From the NCBI GenBank assembly GCA_013397795.1, contig VZTJ01004744.1, positions 1,670,083 through 1,734,082 on the forward strand: 64,000 nt of DNA, in the 5' to 3' direction. The position numbers and the translations under genes are program-made. The notes beneath the pieces are model-generated. The model ran no database searches and was not told where the DNA came from. It was given only the letters and a program-made list of their open reading frames with translations. Shown here in pieces: positions 50,601 through 62,300 of the stretch; position 1 is the first letter of the stretch; each line of letters begins with the position of its first letter. Source of the DNA: Orthonyx spaldingii (lineage: Eukaryota; Chordata; Aves; Passeriformes; Orthonychidae).

Positions 50601-52800
50601 AGCACAGAATAGAACATGCTGGGCTTAAAAGAGAAGGATTTTACCAAGCAGTGCTGTTACAATCAGCATTTTACATTTGAAGGACAGCAAATAAACAATT
50701 AATGAATAAACTTCCAAATATCTGTAATGTGAACACCTGAAATCAATCTGGAAATCTGAACACCTGAAACAGTTTTGCAAATGTGACTCCCAGATCAAGT
50801 GAACAGTGTTGTTGTTGCTTAAAAATAAAGCTTTAGCACAGCCCCAACAAGGCAGGTTAAAAATGGGTAGTTGGGGTAACTGTGCACCACACCAGTCCAG
50901 ATTGTACCACATGGGACCAATTTGGCAGCCATTCTAATGGGAGTCAATGACAGCCACACCATTAGCTCAGAAGAAAAGAAAACTTTCATAAAGTCAGCCT
51001 AGAAACGCCTGAATAAACTTCAGAGCTTCTAAAACAGTTACTATGGAGTCACTATGGAAACAAGCAATGAGTTAAGCCAAGTGCTAATCTCAGCAAAATA
51101 CAAAAAAGAATGCTTATAGTCATTTAGTTTCTTTATTGCAAGGCTTGGTGCTGAAACACAAGGCTGGCTTACACCCTGAAGTCCCAGACACTCTTCCCTT
51201 GCTCAAAAATATACACTAATACTCAGCTTCCCGTATGATTAAAGGATAAATTCAGCCTAACAGACTAGAAGCAAAGCACAACAGCAATGTGGGTCTCCTG
51301 CAACTCAACCTCACACACACTGGGCAGAGAAAACAAAGTTGTCCATGGTGGATAACCAAGGTGGTTGCAAATCCACCCTGTGGTCTGCGGATCCACCCTG
51401 GAGTGTGCAGATGCAGGGGTAAGTGGGACAATGCATCTGGTCAAAATGTGCCTGCAGGCCTGAGCACCTACTCCTTCCCTTCCAGTGAGTGCCAAGGAAC
51501 AAGGAGGCAATTGACACCACTCCATCACACAATCCACACCACACCAGCTGTGTGAATAGCAGCAAATGGAACACCTTTGTCAGGGTTAACGCAGGCTCCC
51601 ACTCTGCCAGTTGTGCTGCTGTTCAGCAGGACTCTGGGAAAGCAAAGCTGAATTACTCATCTGCAAAGCAGAAAATCCACAACGCTCACATGGCCATTGC
51701 CACACACAGAGAGCTGCTTGGTTTTTCTTGGGGGAGGAAAAAAAGATGTGGCTTTGCAGGGGAAGGGCTTAAAACTTTCTCTTCCCACCAGGACCCTACT
51801 AAAACCACCAGGAGATCATGTGGCCTAGAAACATTCACGCACTGCTTGCTTTTTGTAAACAATGAGGAAAGAGTACATGAACTACATTGAAAACAGCTGT
51901 AAAAACGTTTTTCAAACTGCTGCAGATTTGTTTCTGAACAGCAGCATAAGGGATTGATACCAGGAGCAAGAAAAGCGGATACAGAACAAACTTTTAGCCT
52001 GCAGCGAAACACAGTTGATCACTTCAGCAAGTCAGGTATTTAATAGTGAAACACAACCTGGATTTTAAAGGTTTCTCAGCATTAACACAAGCAGGATCTG
52101 TGCTCTTGTACACAGCCAACCCCACATATATGGTCACTGTAGCATTAGTCTCCTCAGGCAGCCCAGCAACAAGTGCTGAAACCCATTTCTGCAAAGACAC
52201 AGCAATTGCAGCATTGGATTCTTTCCACTCTCCACTATCCATATTGGGAGCTCAAAAGCACACCTTAAAGCTGTTCACACAAAAAACAAACCACACAGCA
52301 TCAGTAATTACCCCTCAGATTATAGAACAGAAATTCACTGAAAAATTCTTGTGGCCAGAATTCCATCATTCCCTGACATATTACCACAAAGGCTTTTCAC
52401 CTCCTTCCACATTTTCACAGGACACAAAGGTTAGAGGCACATGACTCCTATCACCATTCTGAGCCAATTCTGTTCCAGGCTGTTCATTACTTGTTTGTGG
52501 TCTGTTAAACTCTGCCCTTTGGGAAGGGGTGGAATGAGTAGCTAATTCATTACTAGTGAAATATCTGACATTTATTGATGATGAGAGGATATCTTGCAAA
52601 AAGACACCAAGTTCAAATTTTCACATAGCAGTAGATCATATACTTGTGCTGAACACCATGACTGAAAGAGTGTACAGCTGAGTGGTAAAAGCAAACTTAC
52701 GGCCTCTGAGCTTTTAAGAGTCCATTTCTCTGAGTGTTTCACATTACTGGTCACAGGAGAAGGAAAAATATCAAGAAGCTGCAGCAGTGTAAACATGAAA
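47681..52800. other. Intergenic region between SUPV3L1 and HKDC1
   Basis: About 5 kb with no recognisable gene. Contains a purine-rich stretch at 48668-48700 and an (AAAG)n-like tract at 49302-49330. Scattered open frames of about 130 codons on the plus strand have no family resemblance. Confidence 0.75.
49302..49330. repeat. (AAAG)n-like simple repeat
   Basis: GAGAAAGAAAGAAAAGAAAG followed by AAGAAAA, an imperfect A/G tetranucleotide tract in the SUPV3L1-HKDC1 intergenic region. Confidence 0.75.
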
Positions 52801-52826
52801 TGCCAAAGAAGTTATTAAAATAGTAT

Positions 52827-52832
52827 TTTATT
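52827..52832 (-). terminator. SUPV3L1: Polyadenylation signal of SUPV3L1 (AATAAA)
   Basis: AATAAA on the gene strand about 37 bases after the stop codon, inside an AT-rich stretch that could offer overlapping signals. It implies a very short 3'UTR of perhaps 60-70 bases. Use of this site is inferred from position. Confidence 0.55.
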
Positions 52833-52868
52833 TTATGAATAAAAACTAAACAGAATTAGGACATGGTT

Positions 52869-53364
52869 CTATTTTCTCTTTTTCCCTGTTTCCTTTGAAC
52901 TATGCCGATCATCTCTTTTTGAATCAATGCCATATCTACCATTCCTGTGCTGATCCTGCCACTCACTCTCCAGCTGTCTCAGCATTTCCTGTGTCAGAAG
53001 TCCCTCCCGCAGCAATCTGTTGGCAAGAGATCCACGTCCATAGCTTTTCAGATCCTCCTGCCTGCTACCAAGCCGAGAGGGTCTCAGGTTCTTCGCTCTT
53101 CTTAGTCCTGCATCCTCCACTGCAATGGACAGTGCCTCTGGGGAGGCTGCACAGTGACGCTCTGAAACCACCCTGGCATCCTTCTTAGTCCTTGAAAGAG
53201 GAAAGTCTTCAGACACAACCTCAGTTGTGCCAGGAGCAGCTGCAGACTGGGATGCTCGGATCAGCTTTGTGATGTTGCAGACACCAATTTGTATAATGTC
53301 GTCTAGTTTTTTCTGAATATCCCTCACAAGGACAGCGTCAGGGAACATATCCATGAAGCGGTAA
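52869..53364 (-). CDS. SUPV3L1: SUPV3L1 last exon (exon 15), C-terminus and stop
   Basis: The 496-nt coding part begins by completing a Ser codon, then [20 protein letters not shown] and a helical stretch [13 protein letters not shown]. After about 45 residues the sequence becomes polar and basic, with a helix [20 protein letters not shown] resembling the C-terminal helix of SUV3, then a tail ending GKKRK and stop TAG at 52869-52871. Acceptor TCTCTTCAG|TTACCG. Confidence 0.96.
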
Positions 53365-56300
53365 CTGAAGAGAAGCAAAAGAACACACAATTAAACCCTC
53401 TCACTGGGACAAAAATGAGATATATACTAAGCAAAAGAAAAAAAAAAAATAAAAAAATAAAAAAATATTACATGTTGCATGGGAAGGTAACCGTATTTTA
53501 ATTTGCATTTCAGCTGCTCCAGTCCAAGATCATCCTGTTTCTACCTTTCTCTTTCTGTCAGTCACAAACTGCTCTCTGCAGAACTCACTCCCTCAACACT
53601 GCTGCACTTGCATTTGTCAAGATCCTCTAAAGGACCAAAGGAACCCCTCCTGCACAGTGTACACATGGGCTTGAAGACACCGTGCTTCTAGGACTGTAAG
53701 TCATAAACAATAGGAAAAAATAAAAAAAACAGTTTTCAAGCACAAAGACAATACCTTAACCACAGATAGAGGTCAAAAACATCATGCACAGCTTCAAGGT
53801 GTACAAGTTCTTTGATGTTTTTTGGAACAGCTAAGGGCCACTTGGTGTGCCGGCAGAGCCAGTCAAATGTCAGAGGCTCATTTCTACTGAACTGTCGTGC
53901 AAACTGAAAAACAAGCAGATTCAGTCACGTCCTCAGTTAGTCAGGAAGGAAGAAATCCCCAAAGAGTTAAATTCCCCAGAGTCTGTATACATAGAATACT
54001 CCAGAAAATACCTGCTTTGTTTTACACAACCCAAATGCCACACATTCTTTTACTTAATTACTCAACACAGGAGTCACCTCTCCTTTCCAGGGCCTCATTA
54101 ACACAATTTGTCCACGGGCCATGCACAGAGTTAAGCAACAAAAGCATAGAGCTATCCAGAAAAGTGTAACACTGAAAGCATTTCATTTCATCTAGCAAAG
54201 CAGATGGACTTTGTGTCTCTTTTAATCCTCCTTCACCTATTTGGTTAATTATCTTGTTTCAGAGTTGCCAGGGTTTAGAATATTGAATGTATTCCCTGGT
54301 TTAGGGAACACACAACCCAAACAGATTAATCTGCACTAGAAATCCACCCTTCTGAAACCCAGACACCTCAGCTCTTGAACTAACAGAAAAACAAGTCAAG
54401 TAAGATTTAAATGTAAAATTTTCAAGAGTACTGATGACTTGGAATAACTGTTCCTAACTGGATGATACTAGAAGTGGGTTTTTTTGGCCAAGGAATGGGG
54501 CTTAAATTCACACAAGCATTCACAACAGCCTACCTCCCTCTAACACCACATTATGCCCCCTCTGCACCTTCACTACTTGAAATTCAAATGCTCAGCATTT
54601 TCCTAATGAGACACCTTTTTCAACTCTTTAATCAACCACTCATTTTTTAAAGATTATTAGCCATTTTTAAAAAGAAGGGTTCTAATATTTGTGACATGAG
54701 GGTACCACATCAGTGCCCTCATGTTTTATTTAATTTAAGAAGTTTAATGCAGTCTTTAAAAAGGGAACAATGGCAATACTGTCTAACAAAGTAACAGTCC
54801 CAAGTGACATTATTAGCCCTGAAGAACTGAAAAATCAACTGACTACAAATTCCTCAAAACAATCACTCTGGGGGCACAGTAAAAAACAATTCATCCAGGC
54901 CTGAAAAGTAAAGTGACATAATTCTGAGACAATTTACAGCTCTGTGTTTTCTGAGGTTTAGATTGGATATAACTGCATTATAACATCAGCAATCACCCTT
55001 AATCCCACATTCTCTTCTTTTGCTGACAAGCTGAGAGCTCAAAGGAGCAGTAACTTGGTTTTTAATGACTGCTTTTAGAAACACTGTAGTGCAAAGCGTA
55101 ACAGTGCACAAGTGACTAGGGAACACAATTCTCATCTCTGTCAGTTCAGAGCTGACATACAAGGACAAACAGTGGGATTTTCTGAGGCAAACAGCAGAAA
55201 AGCTATCCAAACTTTAATTTACACCATGAGAACCAGTTCTCAGAAGTTAAAAGCTTTGGTCAATAAAAACAGTGAAGAATTCAATCAGGAAAAAAAATAC
55301 ACGTCCAGCTATTTGATATATCTTATACTACCTGTGAGCACCTTAAGCATGCTCTCAAATAATCTGATGGCAAAACCCACAACAAATACAGCAGCTAGAC
55401 ACAGTCCCAGTGCACTAAGACCTGTTTGACCCAACATAAACACCACGTTTTCTGAGGGAAAAAAATAGCTGACCTTCAATAAAGTGGTACACACAAAAGG
55501 CTCTTTTCTGTTCAAGGGTGCAGTGCAGAAGACATATCGTGATCGCAGATTTAGTGGAATGTGCTGAATCATATCTGCTAGAAATTTAAAGTCATCAATA
55601 TTGCAGACAAAGTACATCCCATCGACTTGTGAGAGGCTCACAAAAATATCCTGTGAAAATAAAACCAAATGTAAGAATGCTGTTACAGGAGAGGGTTGTT
55701 AAACTTTGTATTACCAAACTAAAAAATTATTTAGAGTTTGAAAGGTCAGTTATACTGAAAGAATAATTAAAAACCATCAAATTTGGCCACAGTAACAAAA
55801 AAGTGGGCAGGGGAGTTCCCCCTGCTCTTTTAGCAGAATTTGCATTAAATTCTTCAACACAGAATCAGAGGAGAAGATAACACACTACACTTTATTTAAA
55901 TGCTTTCAGTTAGTCTCCTAAATCACAAAGTTCTGGAAGGGTACATTTTAGCTACAAAGAACACCATCACAGGAACCAGCTACCACTATGTTTAGAAATT
56001 TCTCCAGGTTTGTCACTTAGCATGACCCAAAAAGCTAACTTTACAGCATAAAATTCAATAATTGAGATATTTCTAGCTCAATGTCAGGATCAGACCTATT
56101 TTAAGAAGAAAGAAAACACAAGCTAAATACAGTATTCCAGTAGAGAAGTTCAAAGAAAATGAGACATACTCAAGGTTTGGAGAAATAGAAGATGCAGTGC
56201 AACCTGCAGGGGGAATTTTATGGGCCCCAAAAATTATTTCTCTATTGTAAATCTTTGAAAGATTTTTTAAAAACACTAAAGAAGTGCTGAGCTTTTTAAT

Positions 56301-59300
56301 TAAATATGTGACTGAATATTTAAGAGATCAAAAACAACACAAGGTTTTTATCTTAATACTTCTATCCTAGCCCAGAAATTGCTAATTTTAAAATTTTAAA
56401 GACGTGCTGTTACCCTACCAGGCTAAGTCCTCCAGGAGGTCTCCAGGTATAATCTTTTATCTCAAGGTTAGAAATATACATTTTGCTACATATCAGGACA
56501 ACAGCAGAGTACAAAAATGCATATTTAAAACCATGAAAGCTGCTAAGAATTTCTCAGTGTATTGAAAGCTGCGATACTATTCTTTAAATACAGCACTGGA
56601 AGCTTAATTTCTACTTTAAAATGTTTAGGCACATCCAAAAGAACTAATATCTGTCTAAAGAGGGGATCAAATTGATCCCACAAAATCTGTTTTCTAAAAG
56701 TTACAAAGACACTGTTTTACCACAAAATCCACAGAAACAGGGAAAAAAATATCAGGTAGCTCTCAGATATGTAGAAATGTGACATGACCAGCCTAGTTTC
56801 CCAGGAATTTTCAAGTAATTTATCTAAAATTTGATCTCTAATATCCTCAGCCTCAGACAAAAATACCTACATTTAAAATTCAGAAAAGTTGGAATGAAAA
56901 AGCTGCTGCACAGTCTTAAACACGTGTAAAAATGACTGACGTGTTTCAACAGCTTTCAAGTTTATTGTAACACAGAAAAGTTAAACATCCTAAACCTATC
57001 TGCAGTCACTGTGTGGTAGAGAGAAGAATCCAATAGATAAAAAAATACATGCAAGGCTGTCTGTCAGGTCTCCCAAGGGCAGGTTTATACAAAGCAGTGA
57101 CTATGAGTAATACTTCATTTTTAAAGCAGAGGCTAATATTTTGATCATTCTTACAATTAAGTTGGATAGAGTGGCATCAGGAAGATGATAAGCAAACATC
57201 TCTATCTGCTCAGGTGTTGGATGTAGGCCAGCTGCCTAAATGGAAAATAAAAAAAAAACTTCCATTAATTCTCACTGTTATTTTAAAATTAATGCACCTG
57301 AAACAACAGATTGAAAGACAAAATGCAAGAAACCAAAGCACCCTGCAGACTGCAGCTTATTTAGCACATTTAGCTGAAACGTAAGAACTTTTGTGCTTCA
57401 GCTTTTAATTCTTAAAAGAGCAGATTCAATATAAAAGCAACACTGCAGGTCTCCAAAAGGGACATATATCCAAAGTCACTTTGGCACAACACAACCCATT
57501 TTTATTACTAAATTGTGAACAGACACAACGAAAAGTTATTCAGGCTCAGACTATGATAAGCCAGTCCCAGAGCACATGAGGCTCTCACCTTCACAGGGGG
57601 CACAGCATCACTCAGAATTTCCTTCAGCTGCATGAGATCATCACGATGCATTGTGGTGACTTCTCCCTGTTTGAAGGAGGAGCCGAAACGCCCCGCCCTG
57701 CCTGCGATTTGCAGAGCCTGGGAGGTGGTAATGGAGTCGATTTCCTTCTCTCCCTTCTCATTGACAGTCGGCTTCACTATGGAGTTAAAAATTATTCTTC
57801 TTATACACCTGAAATATTTGAATAAAAACAAAGAGGAATCCTTTGTTGCAAATTACTTCCAATACGAAGAATTAAAGCTTTTGCTTTTTTAATAAGCTTT
57901 TTCTTCTCTATAAATTACGGTAACACAGATACTACTTATGGACACAGAATATCCTAAAGGGCAGGATAAGACTACTGGCTAGTTGCAGGAAAATCATCAT
58001 TCCTGAATACATCAATTATGTCCTAATAGGGTCCCAATCCATCCATCACCACCTGCCTCAGCAGTTTGTAGCAATGTGACTGCACTTCCTTCACCACTGA
58101 AATACATCTGAAACGGGACTGAACTTGCTCTGTATTTCAGACATGCAAGAGAGCAATAACTCTAACAATCCAGCACATTTGACTCCAGTTGATCCAGCAG
58201 GCCCTGTCATCCACTGCCAACTATCACGCTGAACTAGGCCAAGGGAGCCATTCAGTTCTTGGAATCAGTTCTAAAATTAAAGCTTAGTTCTGCCTAACCA
58301 AATTGATTGCTACTTCAAAACTGAAACGTCTGTACAGTGTTATCTAGACACAGCAGACATTTAGATGAGTTAATCAGACTGGGGAGATAAAAAGCAAGAA
58401 AATTAATGTAGTCATCACACCTGAAGAAAAATGAAAGTACCATAACCTGCTGCAAATACTTACAAATTGAGTCCCATTCCAATTGCATCTGTAGCAACTA
58501 AAATTTTGCATGGATCATCAGGATCATTGAATTTCTTTGCCTGTTCAAGCTTTGTTCCTAAAACACAATGACAAAACACATAGCAAACTTCATACAAAAT
58601 AAAGACAACACACCACTAAGTCCAATGTCATTATAACAGGCTGAGGAAAAAAAAATATATTGGTATTTGATTGGTATTTGGCTGCTGTTGGAGGGAGGGG
58701 GCAGGAGGGTTTTAAACCATTCCCAGAGCTGTGGTAGACCTCATTTAGTTATATCTATCTGAAGATCAAAATTTAGTACATAATAAAGGTGTTTAATCCC
58801 AAGATTAAAACACGAATCAATGAAAGCTGATTACTTTCTCTAGCTATATAGAGAAGCAAAACCAGAAAACTTGCACTGCTTTATTTTAAAATAAAGCAAG
58901 CAGAACAAGGGGGTTTTCTCCTAAGAAAAGCAGCAAGAAACAGAACACTCCCTTAACAATAGGAGTAAGAGTGCTTTACCTGGTGGCAGGCTGCCATATA
59001 TGACAGCACATTCTAAACCTCTGGCTTCAATCTGTCGGCTGACAGAGTAAATGTCGTTCTTACTGAAACAGACAATGCAGTCCCCAGGACGGAGGTTATC
59101 CAAGGACTCTAAGGCATAATCCAGCACAGTCAGAGGAGTCAGTCTCTTGTAGTTTCGGACCTAGAATCAAAGTTGTCAAAGAGGGTATTTTTTTAAACTC
59201 AAATTCCATCATATGGAGAATAACTATCACCACATCCTGTAAAGTCAGCAAACCTGAGAGCACCGTGCCCTCCTGGAAGATCAGAGCTGTAAAGGAAGTC

Positions 59301-62300
59301 CCTAAACAACTGCAGCAGCTGCAGCATCCCCTGAAGGGAACTCATCAAACCACTTATCTTCTTTCAGAAAAACAGTACCACTATTTAAACACAGAAATAA
59401 AGAACTTTGCAACATCTTTGCTTTACAGAAACAGAGAAACATTTTAACAAGACCTCCTGCATGATAACTTTGAGCAGTGATACCCCCAAAAGACACTACA
59501 TTTTCCCCTGTAGTACAGCAGAGAGAATCTGATGTTCTGGTCACAGCTTCTCAGAATTACTTACTTCAACTTCCTCCCCAGTAGTGTACATAAGCTCTGT
59601 CACCAAGTCAATAGCAGCAGGTTCTCCACAAACATGGATTTCTTCTGCACAGAGGCCTGAACGAGGTCCAGCGAAATAAAAAGCAAAATGTTACTTGTTT
59701 CTATACAACAGCAGCTTTAGCTGGCTCTTAAGGTATCCAAAAATTGTATCTTGGTTGCTAAACACAATGAAGATTGTATTTCACCTCCTTCAATGACTCA
59801 AACCAGCAACTAAAGCCTCTCCCACAACACACTATTTCCTCAGAGCTGCTCTTGCTCTCTTACCAGCAGGTGGTACCTGACAATCCCTTAGTGTGATAAT
59901 CAGAGCAGCCAGTACCTCATTGCATCCCCTCAGCCAAAACAAGAGGTGCCTTCAACCACTGAACAAACGGAGCAAAGCTTTGAGTATGTTTCATTCACTA
60001 CTCATGTTTTACTAACTCCCAAACCACAGCAGAACTGAGTTTTGTTTTCCTGCATGAATTCACCTCTAATTCAGTCAGAACAGAAAAGGGGAAAACAGGA
60101 GGTAAAGAAAGTGTGATAAATCTGCTGAACTTAGAATCAAAAGCAACAAAAGGAAGAGCAATGGGGGAATCAGATTCTAAACTTCTGTTCCAAATATGAG
60201 GAAAAATGTTTCAAAAATTCCTCTTGAAAAATTCTAAAATTATCAAATTAAGCATTCTTCTTATGAATATAAGTGTATAGAATATAACAGATTGATGCAG
60301 CTCTATAAATGAGCCATTTGAAATTAACGCCATGAAATATTTAAAGTTGCCATTATTTAGCAGTATCTCTACATAAGGCAGTCTCTTGAAAATTGGTGTT
60401 GTTTTAATTGAACAGAAAAGCATGCTTCTTGAAAATAGTCAATGTAAAAGGACAGCACAATGTAGTAAAGACTCCCTATTATTCAAGGAAGGAAAAATAA
60501 AAGAGGCATCTGAATAAAATTTTAAAAAACCATTCATTAAGTAAAACATGACAGTTAATTTGCTGTCATGCAGACAAATCCTTTGAGGCAGAGTATCTCT
60601 CTAACTTGCTGTGAGAAGACATGAAGAAGAAATGTTTTATTTTGCATCACATATTATAACCACTTATGACTATACTGCTAGGCTTGAATTTCATGTGGCA
60701 TTAAGCTAATTCATTGCCAACACCAACAAGCTTACCTAGAAGGGCTCTTGTCCAAGCCCAGCCTCTGGCAGGATCTCTGATCATCTGAATTTCATCAATC
60801 ACAGCAACTTCATCTTAAAACAAAAAAAAGAAAAATATGATGCTCCAAGCAAGAGCACCTACAACAGCAGTACAAGACAGGAAGGAACTCATGGGTTTCC
60901 TAAAGGAGGTTCCTCAAACAAAGCTAATCCTCTATCACCAAAAAGCTATTCTGAGATGATCCAGGCTTCTTGAACTGCTCTATCACAGTTCAGGAATTAT
61001 TCAAATAGGCATGAAAAAGAAGAGCTCAGCTACTTTTGAGTCCAAGCAATAACACACATAACAATCCCACAGACAGGACTGAAATCATCCTGTGTACTTA
61101 CAAGGTGTATTAGTGCTGCACATTTCAATGGTACAAGCAACATGAGGAGCCTGTCTGGCGTCTTCATTGGCATACACACGCTCTTCTCCTGTCACCAGGT
61201 CACAGGGCACATTCTAAAGGCATTCAGAAACCTCAGGTTATGTTTCTTTAATATAAAAGAATCCCCTTTCCAAGGAGGACAAAATCAGTTTCTTACAGCA
61301 GTTTCTAGGACGGTATAACAGAAGCTAGCCAGGAAATAACTACCCAGCCTTGAGAGACTTGTGCCATGTATTTAAGTCCTATCAGAGTGGAGGTTTAATG
61401 AAGAGGCAGCATCTGTAATTAGATGCCTTCCCCTACTTCTGCAGGAGATTACATCTTCCCCTGAGCATTTCAGAGCTGTCACATCTGCCACAGAAGAACT
61501 GTCAGAAGGGTACAAGGGGCTCATAAAGCAAGATCAGCAGTGAAGGAGCCTTACAAGCTCCAGCCCATTCCAGCTCCTTTGGCAAGTGCCCTGCTGCCAA
61601 CCTCACCTGCTGCCTTATACTCACAGCAAGAGCTCATGAGGATCAGCTGTGAGAGACAGCTGAGGCCACCACCCTGCCAGCCCTACACTCCTTGGTGCTG
61701 ATGGCTGCTCCATCCATACCTACAGCCACCTGCAGAGCCATGCTGGAAGCCCTGTTTAAGCCCCAAGGGCCTAAACGTGATCCAGGAGCGCCGACTGAAA
61801 AGTTCTCACACACACTAAACACGTGGGAGGAAAGCTCAGTAACCACCAGCAAGGAATATCACTGCATGGTACCCACAGTCACTATGTGAATACATGTGAT
61901 ACATTACAGGTAGCTCCTAGGACAAACCAGTCTTTCTTATGTGTTGCTCGCATCAACTGATAACAGGAGTTACAAACCCTACATCAAAAAAAGAGAAATC
62001 ACACCATCACTACTGTATGCACACACTGTGCTGTATTAACACATGATATGTGCTTGTAATGCTTCAGAACTGGTTCTCTGCAGCTGGAAATGCACTGGTG
62101 AGGAGCCTCCAAAAACACGCCAGAAGCAAGAGAAAACACTAATGAAAATTTCTTCTAGGAACCTGATACACAGTACTGCTCTTCAACTCAACACATCTGT
62201 AGAATTTTTCAAGGATGGTGAAGTGAAATACATTTAAACATGGAAGCTGAAGGTTGAGGGGAGTTAAGCAAGGGTAATCTTTTGTGTACAAACTGTAATA

